This document shows, one piece after another, positions 34,518 to 46,948 of a DNA stretch of 64,000 bases. The notes beneath the pieces were generated by a model. That model saw only the letters and a list, made by a program, of their open reading frames with translations, searched no databases and was not told the DNA's origin. The position numbers and the translations under genes are program-made. The number at the start of each line of letters is the position of its first letter. Position 1 is the stretch's first letter. Origin of the DNA: Stutzerimonas stutzeri (GTDB taxonomy: Bacteria; Pseudomonadota; Gammaproteobacteria; Pseudomonadales; Pseudomonadaceae); assembly GCF_002909485.1 (NCBI RefSeq), contig NZ_PPXG01000003.1:558001-622000 (forward strand). Direction: 5' to 3'.

Positions 34518-36440
34518 TTACTGCGATTTACGCACCCGCAGATACCATTCGGACAGCAGGCGGACCTGCTTCTCGGTGTAGCCCCGCTCGACCATGCGCA
34601 CGACGAAATCGTTGTGCTTCTTCTGGTCTTCCTTGCTCGCCTTGGCGTTGAAGCTGATGACCGGCAGCAGATCCTCGGTGTTGGAGAACATCTTCTTCTC
34701 GATCACCACGCGCAGCTTCTCGTAGGACAGCCACGACGGGTTCTTGCCGTTGTTGTTGGCGCGGGCGCGCAGCACGAAGTTGACGATCTCGTTGCGGAAG
34801 TCCTTCGGGTTGCTGATGCCGGCCGGTTTCTCGATCTTCTCCAGTTCCTCATTGAGCGCCACGCGATTGAGTATCTCGCCGGTTTCCGGATCGCGGTATT
34901 CCTGGTCCTGAATCCAGAAGTCTGCGTAGAGCACGTAGCGGTCGAAGATGTTCTGCCCATACTCGCTGTAGGACTCGAGGTAAGCGGTCTGGATCTCCTT
35001 GCCGATGAACTCGATGTAGCGCGGCGCCAGGTACTCCTTGATGAAGCGCAGGTAGCGCTCGCGCACTTCAGCTGGGAACTGTTCCTGCTCGATCTGCTGC
35101 TCCAGCACGTAGAGCAGGTGCACCGGGTTGGCGGCGATTTCGTGCGGGTCGAAGTTGAAGACCTTGGAGAGAATCTTGAAGGCGAAGCGAGTGGAGAGGC
35201 CGTTCATGCCCTCGTCGACGCCGGCGGTGTCACGGTACTCCTGGATCGACTTGGCCTTGGGATCGGTGTCCTTCAGGTTTTCGCCGTCGTAGACGCGCAT
35301 TTTCGAGTAGATATTGGAGTTCTCCGGCTCCTTCAGACGCGACAGCACGGAGAATTGCGCGAGCATCTTCAGGGTGTCCGGCGCGCAGTGGGCATGGGCC
35401 AGCGAGCTGTTTGTCAGCAGCTTGTCGTAGATCTTGATCTCGTCACGGACACGCAGGCAGTAGGGCACCTTGACGATGTAAATACGGTCGATGAAAGCTT
35501 CGTTGTTTTTGTTGTTGCGGAAGCTGTGCCATTCCGACTCGTTGGAGTGGGCCAGCAAGATGCCGCTGTAGGGAATCGCGCCCAGGCCTTCGGTACTGTT
35601 GTAGTTGCCTTCCTGGGTAGCCGTGAGTAGCGGGTGCAGCACCTTGATCGGCGCCTTGAACATCTCGACGAATTCCATCAAGCCCTGGTTGGCCCGGCAC
35701 AGTGCGCCCGAATAGCTGTAGGCATCCGCGTCGTTCTGCGGGAATTCTTCCAGCTTGCGGATATCCACCTTGCCGACCAGCGAGGAGATGTCCTGGTTGT
35801 TCTCGTCACCTGGCTCGGTCTTGGCCACGGCAATCTGGTTGAGGATCGACGGGTAGAGCTTGACCACGCGGAACTTGGAGATGTCGCCGCCAAATTCCTG
35901 CAGCCGCTTGGTGGCCCAGGGTGACATAATCGAGCTCAGGTAGCGTCGTGGAATGCCGTAATCCTCCTCGAGGATCTGCGCGTCTTCGATTGGGTTGAAC
36001 AGCCCCAATGGCGACTCGAACACCGGCGAGTCTTTGATTGCGTAAAAAGGCACATGCTCCATCAGCTGCTTGAGCTTCTCGGCGAGCGAAGACTTGCCGC
36101 CACCCACCGGGCCGAGGAGATAGAGGATCTGCTTCTTCTCTTCCAGGCCCTGAGCGGCGTGGCGGAAGTAGGAGACGATCTGGTCGATGCACTCCTCCAT
36201 GCCATGGAAATCCTCGAAGGCCGGATAACGGCGGATCACCTTGTTGGAGAAGATGCGCGATAGTCGGGAGTCCACGGAAGTGTCGACCAGTTCCGGCTCG
36301 CCGATCGCCATGAGTAAGCGCTCTGCGGCACTGGCGTAGGTCCCCGGGTCCGCCTTGCACAGATCGAGATATTCCTGGAGGGAATATTCCTCCTGGCGGG
36401 TCGCTTCGAAACGTTGTTGGAAGTGGCTGAAAATGCTCAT
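34518..36440 (-). CDS. PrkA family serine protein kinase (YeaG)
   Basis: A 640-residue PrkA/YeaG kinase: an AAA+ N-terminal domain with Walker A LGPVGGGKSSLAEKL and a C-terminal PrkA kinase-like domain. Full length for the family. In E. coli YeaG works with YeaH in nitrogen and carbon starvation responses. First gene of the yeaG-yeaH-spoVR operon; the RNA start probably lies in the 270-bp upstream gap. Confidence 0.95.
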   Translation of the reverse strand: MSIFSHFQQRFEATRQEEYSLQEYLDLCKADPGTYASAAERLLMAIGEPELVDTSVDSRLSRIFSNKVIRRYPAFEDFHGMEECIDQIVSYFRHAAQGLEEKKQILYLLGPVGGGKSSLAEKLKQLMEHVPFYAIKDSPVFESPLGLFNPIEDAQILEEDYGIPRRYLSSIMSPWATKRLQEFGGDISKFRVVKLYPSILNQIAVAKTEPGDENNQDISSLVGKVDIRKLEEFPQNDADAYSYSGALCRANQGLMEFVEMFKAPIKVLHPLLTATQEGNYNSTEGLGAIPYSGILLAHSNESEWHSFRNNKNNEAFIDRIYIVKVPYCLRVRDEIKIYDKLLTNSSLAHAHCAPDTLKMLAQFSVLSRLKEPENSNIYSKMRVYDGENLKDTDPKAKSIQEYRDTAGVDEGMNGLSTRFAFKILSKVFNFDPHEIAANPVHLLYVLEQQIEQEQFPAEVRERYLRFIKEYLAPRYIEFIGKEIQTAYLESYSEYGQNIFDRYVLYADFWIQDQEYRDPETGEILNRVALNEELEKIEKPAGISNPKDFRNEIVNFVLRARANNNGKNPSWLSYEKLRVVIEKKMFSNTEDLLPVISFNAKASKEDQKKHNDFVVRMVERGYTEKQVRLLSEWYLRVRKSQ

Positions 36441-36597
36441 GACTTCACCTCGATCGATGCACGAATAGGCGCGTCATCAGGCACTCTGGGCCCGGCCGAA
36501 GTGGCGGCCAGTGGAGTTCCCCCGAACACCTAATGGTCGAAACCCTGAAATCCGTCAGCCGTTTCCCGGCTTCGTTTATTTGGATGGCCTGAACTCA

Positions 36598-36624
36598 AGG
36601 ATAGTTCGTATTCGGCAAGGTCAA
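36598..36624 (-). promoter_or_regulatory. Possible stress promoter of the yeaG operon
   Basis: On the minus strand, TTGACC (36,624-36,619) and C-TATCCT (-10 at 36,603-36,598) are 15 bases apart. The C before the -10 hexamer and the stress role of the operon fit a sigma-S promoter, but spacing is short. Speculative. Confidence 0.3.
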
Positions 36625-36710
36625 GGAGGGGGAGGGATTTTAAGCGCGGCCTTTTAGCGCCTGAGAGCGCCTAGCCCGCGGTTGGCGGGCGATTGAGGTG
36701 AAATATTTTT

Positions 36711-37040
36711 TTACGCTTGCTCGCCGTGATCGACGTCGCTGGGGTAGGTGTGTCGCCAGAGCTCGAAGCCGCCGTCGAGGCTGTAGACATCCGAGAACCC
36801 CTGATTGACCAGATACGCCGCTGCGCTCTGACTGGAGTGGCCGTGGTAGCAGGTGACGATCAAGGGCTGGTCGAGATCGGCCGAGGCGATGAAGTCAGGC
36901 AGCGAATGGTTATCCAGGTGCAGCGAGCCACTGATGTGCCCATTGGCATAGCTGTGCGAGTCGCGAATATCCACGATAACGGCGCCGCTGCTGCGTAGGG
37001 TCTGAGCCTGTTCCGGCGGGATGCGTTTGAAGTCGGTCAT
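36711..37040 (-). CDS. glpE: Thiosulfate sulfurtransferase GlpE (rhodanese)
   Basis: A 109-residue single-domain rhodanese with the active loop [11 protein letters not shown]; the Cys carries the persulfide. It moves sulfane sulfur from thiosulfate to cyanide or thiols. The ATG at 37,040 overlaps the apaH stop by 4 bp; the longer in-frame start was rejected. Confidence 0.93.
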   Translation of the reverse strand: MTDFKRIPPEQAQTLRSSGAVIVDIRDSHSYANGHISGSLHLDNHSLPDFIASADLDQPLIVTCYHGHSSQSAAAYLVNQGFSDVYSLDGGFELWRHTYPSDVDHGEQA

Positions 37041-37864
37041 GCAGTTTTCCCATGTTCGCATTCGCAGCGATGCATTTCGCCGCTGTCGAGGTTCATCAGG
37101 GTCATGGCATTGCCCCAGACGCAGCCGGTGTCCAACGCGAAGACATCTGGCTCGTCACACTGACCTTCCAGTGCGGCCCAGTGGCCGAAGATCAGCCTGA
37201 CATTGCGAGTCTTGCGGTTGGCATGGGCGAACCAGGGTGCGTAGCCGGCGGGGGCGCTATCCGCTCCTTCCTTGGCCTCCAGATCGAGGGTGCCATCGGC
37301 CTTGCAGAAGCGCATGCGAGTGAAATAGTTGGTGATCAGGCGAAGCCGCGGTACGCCGTGCAATTCCTTGCTCCATTTCGCCGGTTGATTGCCGTACATG
37401 CCGTCGAGGAACGGCAGCAGCAGTGCGTCGTCCTGCAACGCCTGCTCCACTTCGGCGGCACGCTTGAGTGCCTTTTCCAGCGACCACTGCGGTGGAATGC
37501 CGGCGTGCACCATGGCTGTGTGGCGTCTGTCGTCATAGTGAATCAGCTTCTGCTGACGCAGCCAGTCGATTAGTTCGCAACGGTCCGGCGCATCCAGAAT
37601 GGCCTGTAGCGTATCGGATTTGCGCATGCGCTCGATGTTGTGCGCTACGGCCAGCAGGTGCAGATCATGATTGCCAAGTACGGTGATCGCGGACGACTCG
37701 AGGTCGCGGACGAAACGCAGCGCCTCCAGCGATTGTGGGCCGCGATTGACCAAGTCGCCAGCCAGCCACAGGCAGTCGCGCGAGGGACTGAAGTCAACGC
37801 GCTCCAATAGGCATGTCAGCGGTTCGAGGCAACCTTGCAGGTCACCGACGGCATAGGTCGTCAA
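37037..37864 (-). CDS. apaH: Diadenosine tetraphosphatase ApaH
   Basis: A 275-residue calcineurin-like phosphoesterase: [35 protein letters not shown] and the C-terminal [10 protein letters not shown]. It hydrolyses Ap4A symmetrically to ADP and removes Np4 caps from RNA. Overlaps apaG by 4 bp upstream and glpE by 4 bp downstream, so coupled. Confidence 0.97.
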   Translation of the reverse strand: MTTYAVGDLQGCLEPLTCLLERVDFSPSRDCLWLAGDLVNRGPQSLEALRFVRDLESSAITVLGNHDLHLLAVAHNIERMRKSDTLQAILDAPDRCELIDWLRQQKLIHYDDRRHTAMVHAGIPPQWSLEKALKRAAEVEQALQDDALLLPFLDGMYGNQPAKWSKELHGVPRLRLITNYFTRMRFCKADGTLDLEAKEGADSAPAGYAPWFAHANRKTRNVRLIFGHWAALEGQCDEPDVFALDTGCVWGNAMTLMNLDSGEMHRCECEHGKTA

Positions 37865-38244
37865 TGCAGTGCTCCGGGTACGGCCAGGCGGAACGGCGCA
37901 ATGACGGCATCGAAGCTGTGGCCGTCTTCGGCCAACATCTGATAGCTGCCTTGCATGCTGCCGACACAGGTCGCCAGCAGCGTTCCGCTGGTGTAGACGT
38001 GGTGTTCGCCTGGTGCGATAAGCGGCTGCTCGCCAATGACGCCGGCACCGCGTACTTCCTGCACCTGGCCATCGCCATCGGTAATGATCCAGTGTCGCGA
38101 CATCAGTTGCGCTGCCACCTGGCCATTATTTTCGATGGTTACGGTGTAGGCAAAGGCGTAGCGATTTTGTTCCGGCTCAGATTGTGCGGCCAGATAGCGG
38201 GGCGTGATGCTGACATCGATGCGGTAGTTATTGTCGTTGGACAT
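37861..38244 (-). CDS. apaG: ApaG domain protein (CorD-like)
   Basis: A 127-residue ApaG protein of fibronectin-III-like fold: [31 protein letters not shown] and the [21 protein letters not shown] loop. Biochemical role is unsettled; linked to Mg/Co homeostasis in enterics. Lies between rsmA and apaH in the conserved operon. Confidence 0.96.
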   Translation of the reverse strand: MSNDNNYRIDVSITPRYLAAQSEPEQNRYAFAYTVTIENNGQVAAQLMSRHWIITDGDGQVQEVRGAGVIGEQPLIAPGEHHVYTSGTLLATCVGSMQGSYQMLAEDGHSFDAVIAPFRLAVPGALH

Positions 38245-38281
38245 TGGCCGGCTCGCTGGAGGGCAGGTCTGGGGCTGGGCC

Positions 38282-39076
38282 CTAGCTGCGCTCGGTCAGT
38301 TGATCGGAAAGGCGAACGAAGGCCGCCAGGTCCAGTTGTTCGGGACGCAAGCTGCCGTCCACATTCGCCGCTGCGATGGCTTCGGCGTCCAGCAGCCCCT
38401 TGAGGGTGTTGCGCAACGTCTTGCGACGCTGGTTGAACGCCTCGCGAACGACGCGCTCCAGTTGACGGTGATCGCGCGCGGGGTGCGGCAACGTTTCATG
38501 GGGCACCAGACGGACGATCGCCGAATCGACCTTTGGCGCCGGGTTGAACGCACCCGGCCCGACGTTGAACAGATGCTCCACCCGGCAGTGATACTGCACC
38601 ATGATCGACAGTCGACCCCAGTCACCACCGCCCGGCTCTGCCGCAAGACGCTCGACCACTTCCTTCTGCAGCATGAAGTGCATGTCGCGAATGAGGTGCG
38701 CGTGGGAGAGCAGGTGGAAGATCAGCGGCGTGGAGATGTTGTAGGGCAGATTGCCGACGATGCGCAGGCTGTTCGCCTCCTCGCTGAGGCGGCTGAAATC
38801 GAACTTCAATGCATCGCCCTGATGCAGGGTGAAATTGTCCCGCTCGGCAAACTTGCCCTGCAGTATGGGGATCAGGTCCAGATCGAGCTCGACGACATCC
38901 AGATGTGCGCCACTGTCCAGCAGTCCTTCGGTGAGCGCGCCCTGGCCGGGGCCGATCTCGACGAGCCGTTCGCCCTGTTTGGCATGAATTGCCCGCAGGA
39001 TACGGTGGATGACGCCAGCGTCGTGCAGGAAGTTCTGGCCAAAGCGCTTGCGCGCACGGTGTTGATAATCGGACAT
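38282..39076 (-). CDS. rsmA: 16S rRNA dimethyladenosine transferase RsmA (KsgA)
   Basis: A 264-residue SAM methyltransferase: [24 protein letters not shown] (SAM-binding) and the catalytic [12 protein letters not shown]. It dimethylates A1518 and A1519 of 16S rRNA in late 30S assembly. Start ATG at 39,076; an in-frame extension of 86 residues was rejected as non-conserved. In the order pdxA-rsmA-apaG-apaH. Confidence 0.97.
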   Translation of the reverse strand: MSDYQHRARKRFGQNFLHDAGVIHRILRAIHAKQGERLVEIGPGQGALTEGLLDSGAHLDVVELDLDLIPILQGKFAERDNFTLHQGDALKFDFSRLSEEANSLRIVGNLPYNISTPLIFHLLSHAHLIRDMHFMLQKEVVERLAAEPGGGDWGRLSIMVQYHCRVEHLFNVGPGAFNPAPKVDSAIVRLVPHETLPHPARDHRQLERVVREAFNQRRKTLRNTLKGLLDAEAIAAANVDGSLRPEQLDLAAFVRLSDQLTERS

Positions 39077-39089
39077 CGGGGCTCCAGGG

Positions 39090-39124
39090 AGCAGCTTGAA
39101 GCCTGAAGCTTGAAGCTGAAAAGC
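39090..39124. repeat. Short tandem GCTTGAA-type repeat between rsmA and pdxA
   Basis: The plus strand reads AGCAGCTTGAAGCCTGAAGC then TTGAAGCTGAAAAGCA: near-tandem copies of a roughly 7-base word (GCTTGAA) with variants. Function unknown; such AT/GC-mixed short repeats are scattered in intergenic regions of this group. Confidence 0.45.
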
Positions 39125-39200
39125 AAATAAGGGGCGTATTTTAGCAGGCGAGTGCGGCAAGAAGATCGGCCGGGCCGTATCTGACCCGCCCGGATGGCGG

Positions 39201-40193
39201 TTAGCTGCGCACGCCGACCATCTGATAGGCAGTTTCCAGCGCCACCTGCAGACTGCCGGTATCGATCTTGCCGCTGCCGGCGAGGTCCAGCGCGGTGCCG
39301 TGGTCCACCGAGGTGCGAACGATCGGCAAGCCAAGGGTCACGTTGACCGCCGCCCCGAAACCCTTGTACTTGAGCACCGGAAGGCCCTGGTCGTGGTACA
39401 TCGCCAGTACGGCATCGCAGCGCTCGAGATGCTTTGGCGTGAACAGCGTGTCGGCCGGCAACGGGCCGATCAGATCGAGGCCTTCACCGCGCAGCCTGGC
39501 CAGTACGGGCTCGATGACCTCGATTTCCTCACGGCCCAGGTGTCCACCTTCACCGGCATGTGGGTTCAGACCACAGACAAGAATGCGCGGTTGGGCGATA
39601 CCGAACTTGCTGACCAGATCGTTGTGCAGGATCCGCGCAACCCGCTCGAGGCGCTCGGGCGTGATCGCCGCTGCGACGTCCTTGAGCGGCAGATGCGTGG
39701 TAACCAACGCTACACGCAATCCGTGCGTGGCCAACAGCATGACCACCTGCTCGGTGTGCGTCAGCTCGGCGAGAAACTCGGTATGCCCGGAAAAGGGGAT
39801 GCCAGCCTCGTTGATCACGCCCTTATGGACTGGCGCGGTGATCATCCCGGCGAAGCTGCCGTCAAGACAGCCTTGCCCGGCTCGGGTCAGTGTCTCCAGT
39901 ACGTAGTGACCATTGCGCGGATCAAGCTGACCTGCCGTTACCGGCGCGTTGAGAGGCGTGTCCCAGACGTACAGACAATTGGCAGGCGCCGGCTCGGCTG
40001 GCCAGCCGTTCGGGCCGACGGCACGGAGTTCTATCTTCAGCCCCAGCAGCGCGGCGCGCTCTGTCAGCAGTGAGCGGCTGGCGATGGCGATCAGAGTCTG
40101 AGGCTGGGCCTGGCGAGCCAATAGCACGCATAGGTCCGGGCCGATGCCGGCCGGTTCGCCGGGCGTTAGAACGAAGGGGCGGGAAACAGACAT
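39201..40193 (-). CDS. pdxA: 4-hydroxythreonine-4-phosphate dehydrogenase PdxA
   Basis: A 330-residue Pdx[14 protein letters not shown] at the start, [13 protein letters not shown] (substrate loop), metal-binding His in TTHLPLKDV and [13 protein letters not shown], and [15 protein letters not shown]. It oxidises 4-phosphohydroxy-threonine in vitamin B6 synthesis. The ATG at 40,193 is chosen over an in-frame extension into the surA side. Confidence 0.96.
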   Translation of the reverse strand: MSVSRPFVLTPGEPAGIGPDLCVLLARQAQPQTLIAIASRSLLTERAALLGLKIELRAVGPNGWPAEPAPANCLYVWDTPLNAPVTAGQLDPRNGHYVLETLTRAGQGCLDGSFAGMITAPVHKGVINEAGIPFSGHTEFLAELTHTEQVVMLLATHGLRVALVTTHLPLKDVAAAITPERLERVARILHNDLVSKFGIAQPRILVCGLNPHAGEGGHLGREEIEVIEPVLARLRGEGLDLIGPLPADTLFTPKHLERCDAVLAMYHDQGLPVLKYKGFGAAVNVTLGLPIVRTSVDHGTALDLAGSGKIDTGSLQVALETAYQMVGVRS

Positions 40194-40296
40194 CAAGGCA
40201 CTCTCGGCGTGGGGGCGGTTGTCCGCCTGAAATGAAAACGGGGTGGCGACCCTTAGGCCATCACCCCGCATTCCAGTCTTGCCTGTAGGTTGCAGT

Positions 40297-41610
40297 TTAG
40301 AGCTTGATCTCGACGTAGGCTTCGTCGCGGATCTGGCGAAGCCAGGCCTGCAGCTCTTCATCGTACTTGCGGTTGCGCAGCAGGGTTAGCGCCTGTTGCT
40401 CGCGGAACTGCTCGCTGGCGTCGGTGGCGCGGCGACCAAGCACTTCGAGGATGTGCCAGCCGTAGGGCGACTTGAACACCTGGGAGAGTTCGCCGCTTGC
40501 CGTATTGGCCATGATTTCGCGGAACTCCGGTACCAGCGAGGCTGGGTCGATCCAGTTCAGGTCGCCACCGTTGAGCGCCGAGCCCGGATCTTCAGAGAAA
40601 CTCTTGGCCAGCTGGGCAAAGTTTTCGCCAGCACTGATGCGGTCACGCAGGCGCTGTACCAGCAGGCGAGCCTCGTCTTCGCTGCGGATCGCACTTGGCT
40701 TGATCAGGATGTGGCGGACATGCACCTCGTCACGTACCTGCGTCTCGCCGCCACGCTTGTCCAGCAGCTTGAGCATGATGAAGCCTGGCGGCGTGCGTAC
40801 CGGTTGAGTTACCTCGCCTACCGACAGCTCACGTACTTCGGTATCGAAGGGTGGAGGCAGTTGAGCGGCCTTGCGCCAGCCCATGTCGCCACCTTCCAGC
40901 GCGTTCTCGCTGCCAGAGCGAGACACGGCGAGGCGCGCGAAGTCGGCGCCTTGCTGCAGCTGCTGGTAGGTCTCCATGGCAGTCCGCTCGGCGGCCTGAA
41001 TGGTCGCCGAGTCGGCGGCTTCCGGAACGGCGATGAGGATATTGGCCAGGTGGTACTCCTCGGACAGCTGAAGCTTGCCCAGATCGGAGGCCAGGAAGTT
41101 CTGCACTTCCTGGTTGGACACCTGAATGCGTTCGGCCACACGGCGCTGACGCACGCGGCTGATAACCATCTCGCGGCGAATCTGCTCGCGGGCGCTCTCC
41201 AGACTCAGGCCGTCACGCGACAACGCTTCCCGAAACTGGTCGAGCGACATGTTGTTGCGCTGGGCGATGGTACCCATGGCTTGATTGAGTTCTTCATCGG
41301 CGATGCGAATGCCGGAACGATCGCCGATCTGCAGCTGCAGGTTTTCGGTGATCAGGCGCTCCAGCACCTGCTGTTGCAGGACATCCATGGGCGGCGCATC
41401 AGCGCCACGCTTCTCGATGGTCTGCTGAACTTCACGTATCCGCTGCTGCAACTGGCTCTGCATGATGACGTCGTTATCGACGATCGCCACGACGCGGTCC
41501 AGTGGCTGAACCTGAGCGAGGGCCGCAGGCGCGAGAGTCGCACCGCTCAGCAGCAGAGCGCCGAGCGCGAGCGGACGCAGTACTTCAGAAAGCTTGATCT
41601 TCACGTTCAC
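40297..41610 (-). CDS. surA: Periplasmic peptidyl-prolyl isomerase chaperone SurA
   Basis: A 437-residue SurA with signal peptide ([22 protein letters not shown]), an N-terminal chaperone domain ([19 protein letters not shown]) and two parvulin domains (around [15 protein letters not shown] and [14 protein letters not shown]). It escorts outer membrane proteins, including LptD, to the Bam complex. The start is GTG at 41,610 with AAGG upstream, overlapping lptD by 26 bp; a GTG at 41,604 is also possible. Confidence 0.95.
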   Translation of the reverse strand: MNVKIKLSEVLRPLALGALLLSGATLAPAALAQVQPLDRVVAIVDNDVIMQSQLQQRIREVQQTIEKRGADAPPMDVLQQQVLERLITENLQLQIGDRSGIRIADEELNQAMGTIAQRNNMSLDQFREALSRDGLSLESAREQIRREMVISRVRQRRVAERIQVSNQEVQNFLASDLGKLQLSEEYHLANILIAVPEAADSATIQAAERTAMETYQQLQQGADFARLAVSRSGSENALEGGDMGWRKAAQLPPPFDTEVRELSVGEVTQPVRTPPGFIMLKLLDKRGGETQVRDEVHVRHILIKPSAIRSEDEARLLVQRLRDRISAGENFAQLAKSFSEDPGSALNGGDLNWIDPASLVPEFREIMANTASGELSQVFKSPYGWHILEVLGRRATDASEQFREQQALTLLRNRKYDEELQAWLRQIRDEAYVEIKL

Positions 41611-44356
41611 GGTAGCCTTGAATGCCTTCGTCGAGGAAAGTTTCGGTCCCATTGCCGACTACGCCGCCGAGCCCTTTGAGCACGATCTGCAGGAAGATCC
41701 CGCGGTCCGGCTCGTCGTTGCGGTCGGGGTTGAGGCTGGTCTCGTCGTAGTCGACCCAGTAGCGATTGATCAGGCGCAGCTTCCAGCAGCAACTGTCGTA
41801 CTCGAAGCCGCCGAAGGCTTCCAGTGTGCGGCTGCGGCTGTAGTCATGCTGCCAGCGAGCAATGACGCTCCATTGCGGGACCACCGGCCAGATGACGGAG
41901 AAGTCATGCTGGTTGATCTTGTAGTAGTCCTTGATGTACTCCGGCGAGTCCGGCGTGCCGTAATCGCCGCCGTAGGTCCACTCGCCGGTCGCTTGGTCGA
42001 AGCGCATGGTGTCGTTGCGATAGCGATAGCCGAGGTTGATGATCTTGCCCGGGTTTTCTTCCGGTTGGTAATGCCACATGGCACTGCCGGAGCGTGTGCT
42101 GTGGCTGTCCGGATCCCAGTTGAAGGTCGAGGTGAAGCGCCAGTCGCGGTTGTAGCGGTACATGTACTCCAGCGCATACGGCGATACGTCCGAGGTCGCA
42201 TTGGAGCGTGTGCGGTAATCGATACCGCGCAGTTGCACCTTGCGATCCTCAAAGTAGAACGCCTGGCCGACGCTCAGGCGCTGGCGCTCGAAGCCGTTGG
42301 GCTCGACCCAACGACTGGTTACGCCAAGCGATACCTGGTCGGCATCACCGATACGGTCCTTGCCGGAGAAGCGGTTCTCGCGCCACAGCGAGGAATAGCT
42401 GAAGCTGCTTTCGCCAGTATCGAAGATCGGAATGTCGTCCTGATCCTCCTCCGGAACATAGAGATAGAACAGGCGCGGCTCCAGTGTCTGGCGGTAGTCC
42501 TTGCCGAACCATTGGGTATCGCGGTCGAAGTACAGTCCGCTGTCCACGCTGAAGATCGGCACGCTGCGATTCTGGCTGCTGTCGAACGATTCGTAGCTGG
42601 CCAGCGTACTCTGGCCGCGGTCATCCAGATCCAGGTCGTACTGCGTATAGGCATATTTCAGCGAAGGCTTGAGGAAGCCCCATGACCAGTTCAGCGGCAG
42701 GCTGACGCCCGGCTCGAGATGTATGCGCTCGCCCTCGGCGCGAGTCAGGCCACGCAGGCGATCGTCGTACCACTGTTCCGGATTGCCATCTTCGTTGATG
42801 AAGTTGCCGTCGCGCAGGCTGCGCTGGAAGCTGACGAATTCAGTCTTGTAGGCGAAGTTCAGGCCGCCCGGCTGGAACGGCAGACGTCCGTCCAGGGTCA
42901 GTTGTGGCAGGCGCTCATAAGGCGTGATGTCGGCGACGGTGGCGCGCTCATAGGCGTGCATATTCAGGCGCGCGGTGTAAGTGTTACCTCGATAGGTGAG
43001 CGTGCCGCGCTGATTGAGGTGATCCGGGCGGTCGATGCTGAGATTGGTATCAAGATCCTGGAAATAGTACGGGTCGCTGATATCGGTGTAGTCGACCTCG
43101 GCGAGCAAGCGCGAATCCAGGCCGGTACGGTTCTGCCAGCTATACATCCAGCGCTGGTCCTCGTACTCGGACTGCAGCTTGCGGTCGTCGTTACTGTCGT
43201 CCAGATAGGCAGCGCCGAACTGACCTTCGCTGCTGCGCGTCAGGTAGCGGAATTCGCCTTCCATCAGCAAGCCACGCTCGGACATCATGTGCGGATACAG
43301 CGTGGCATCGAAGTTCGGCGCGAGGTTGAAATAGTACGGCGTCTGCACGGAAATGCCGTTGTCGCTGGACGACCCGATGCTCGGCGCGAGGAAGCCCGAC
43401 TGGCGGCGGTCATCAATGGGGAAGTGGATATACGGGGTGTAGAACACCGGAATATCCTTGACCCGCAGCGTGACGTTGGTCGCCGAGCCGAAGCCGGTGG
43501 CCGGGTTCAGCGTGACGTTGTTACCGCGAAGGTGCCAAGTATTCTCGCCCGGCTCGCAGCTGGTGTAGGTGCCATCTTTTAGACGGATGATCGCGGTTTC
43601 TTCGCGCTTGGCGTACTGCGCGCTGCCGCGGACTTTGCCGGAGTGCACGACGTACTCGGCGTTCTCGACCTTGGCTTCACCACTGTCGAGGAAGATCTCG
43701 GCGCGGTCACCGACCAGTAGCGCATCGCGGTCGCGGAAACGAACGTTGCCAGTCAGTTCTCCGCGATTTTCCAGCTGGTGCAGGTTGGCTTCGTCTGCTT
43801 CGACCTGGATGCTGCCCTGGCGCAGAACAACCTCACCGGCCAGGGTGGCAATCTCCTGTTCCTGCTCGTAGCGGGTCGCCTTGGCCGACACATAGGTCGG
43901 CGCTTCGCTCATTGGCGTTGTGTCGAACTTGCCGGGTCGATCCGGCTCGACATAAGCACCGGCACAGTAAGGGCCGGTTTCAGCGAGCTGGGCTGGTGTT
44001 AGCTGTTCGCGCGGGACCCAGTCCAGGTGACTGTAATCGGCGCTGCGCGAGGCGAGGGCGCGACCCTTGCTCTCGGTGACCAGTTTGGTGGTGGCCGTCG
44101 GCTGCTGCTGGGCCTTGGCGGACGTCGCCTTGGCGGTGCTCGGCGTGCTCACGGCGCTGCCGCTGTGTACCGGGCGCGGCGGCAAAGCCGGGCTGGCCGT
44201 ATTGGACGCGCAATTCCAGCCGCCGGAAGCGTCGGGCTGGCAGGCGAACTGTTCGGCAGCGAAGACGAAAGGTACAGCTACCGGTTGCAATGCAAGCAGA
44301 CCGCCAGTAACCAGTAGAGGGAATTTTTTACGAAACGCGGGGTATTTGACTGCCAT
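41585..44356 (-). CDS. lptD: LPS-assembly outer membrane protein LptD
   Basis: A 923-residue LptD (OstA/Imp). Signal sequence ([20 protein letters not shown]), N-terminal OstA/LptA-like beta-jellyroll (residues about 130-260) and a large C-terminal beta-barrel. The Cys pattern (N-terminal [12 protein letters not shown]-terminal DSCCWKL) fits the essential inter-domain disulfides. It inserts LPS in the outer leaflet with LptE. The ATG at 44,356 matches the Pseudomonas N-terminus [15 protein letters not shown]; surA follows with overlap. Confidence 0.96.
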   Translation of the reverse strand: MAVKYPAFRKKFPLLVTGGLLALQPVAVPFVFAAEQFACQPDASGGWNCASNTASPALPPRPVHSGSAVSTPSTAKATSAKAQQQPTATTKLVTESKGRALASRSADYSHLDWVPREQLTPAQLAETGPYCAGAYVEPDRPGKFDTTPMSEAPTYVSAKATRYEQEQEIATLAGEVVLRQGSIQVEADEANLHQLENRGELTGNVRFRDRDALLVGDRAEIFLDSGEAKVENAEYVVHSGKVRGSAQYAKREETAIIRLKDGTYTSCEPGENTWHLRGNNVTLNPATGFGSATNVTLRVKDIPVFYTPYIHFPIDDRRQSGFLAPSIGSSSDNGISVQTPYYFNLAPNFDATLYPHMMSERGLLMEGEFRYLTRSSEGQFGAAYLDDSNDDRKLQSEYEDQRWMYSWQNRTGLDSRLLAEVDYTDISDPYYFQDLDTNLSIDRPDHLNQRGTLTYRGNTYTARLNMHAYERATVADITPYERLPQLTLDGRLPFQPGGLNFAYKTEFVSFQRSLRDGNFINEDGNPEQWYDDRLRGLTRAEGERIHLEPGVSLPLNWSWGFLKPSLKYAYTQYDLDLDDRGQSTLASYESFDSSQNRSVPIFSVDSGLYFDRDTQWFGKDYRQTLEPRLFYLYVPEEDQDDIPIFDTGESSFSYSSLWRENRFSGKDRIGDADQVSLGVTSRWVEPNGFERQRLSVGQAFYFEDRKVQLRGIDYRTRSNATSDVSPYALEYMYRYNRDWRFTSTFNWDPDSHSTRSGSAMWHYQPEENPGKIINLGYRYRNDTMRFDQATGEWTYGGDYGTPDSPEYIKDYYKINQHDFSVIWPVVPQWSVIARWQHDYSRSRTLEAFGGFEYDSCCWKLRLINRYWVDYDETSLNPDRNDEPDRGIFLQIVLKGLGGVVGNGTETFLDEGIQGYREREDQAF

Positions 44357-44485
44357 CTTGTTTTTTGGTCCGTGCTTGCGGCGAGCCATCGGCCGGCTGG
44401 GCCGCACGCCTCTCGATGGGCTGAGAAAGATGCAGGATAATAAAGCATGACCCGCCTATCGGCTAGCGCCGTGGAGACCCTCTGG

Positions 44486-46173
<1,688 letters not shown>

Positions 46174-46174
46174 C

Positions 46175-46942
46175 ATGTTCTGGCCCATTACGCTGTTGGG
46201 ACTGCTGATCGGCTGGTTGCTGGCCAGCATTCCTGGTGCCCTGCTCGGCGGTTTGCTGGGGCAGGTACTGGATCGTCGTCTAGGGCTCGATTCCTGGGCC
46301 AGCCTGCGTAAGCGCCTGGCCGGCAAACCGGTTCTGCAAGACAACGAATTGCTGTTCTTTCTGCTTGGGCGCCTGGCCAAGAGTGGTGGGCGAGTGAGCC
46401 CTGCTCATATCCAGGCCGCACGCGATGAAATGCGTCGGCAAGGGCTCGATGCAGGGGCGCAGCAGCTAGCCATTGCCGCGTTCAATCGCGGCAAAACCAG
46501 CGGTGATGGCTTGCGCGATACCTTGCACCGGTTACGCGGCCAGCGCGAGGAGGGTCGTCGTTTGATTCAGGCCTGCTGGCGCATGGCGCGTGCGCAGGGA
46601 AGCATGGGGGCGCGTGAGCACGAACTGGTGCTGCTCTGGGGCAAGTGGTTGGGCTGGAATGCGGCAGAAATCGCTGCGTTTGATCAGGGGGCGGCCCGAC
46701 GCAAGGAGGCGCCCGCCGGCCGTGGCGGTGCCTACGAACAGGCGTTGCAGTTGCTTGGCGTGCGCCAGGATACCGACCCACAGCTGATCAAGCGTGCCTA
46801 CCGACGCCTGCTGAGCAAGCATCATCCGGACAAGCAGGCGGGGGCCGGCGCGAATGCGGTCCAGGTTCGCGAGGCCACCGAGCGGACCCGTGAACTCCAC
46901 AGCGCTTACGCATTGATACGCGAGCGTCGCGGGTTTCGCTGA
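46175..46942 (+). CDS. djlA: DjlA-like membrane co-chaperone (TerB plus DnaJ domains)
   Basis: A 255-residue protein: one N-terminal membrane segment (LLGLLIGWLLASIPGALLGGLLG), a TerB-like helical domain (about 55-170) and a C-terminal J domain with HPD in LLSKHHPDKQ. The architecture is that of DjlA, which stimulates DnaK ATPase at the inner membrane. 1 bp after murU, same strand. Confidence 0.9.
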   Translation: MFWPITLLGLLIGWLLASIPGALLGGLLGQVLDRRLGLDSWASLRKRLAGKPVLQDNELLFFLLGRLAKSGGRVSPAHIQAARDEMRRQGLDAGAQQLAIAAFNRGKTSGDGLRDTLHRLRGQREEGRRLIQACWRMARAQGSMGAREHELVLLWGKWLGWNAAEIAAFDQGAARRKEAPAGRGGAYEQALQLLGVRQDTDPQLIKRAYRRLLSKHHPDKQAGAGANAVQVREATERTRELHSAYALIRERRGFR

Positions 46943-46948
46943 GCGGAT

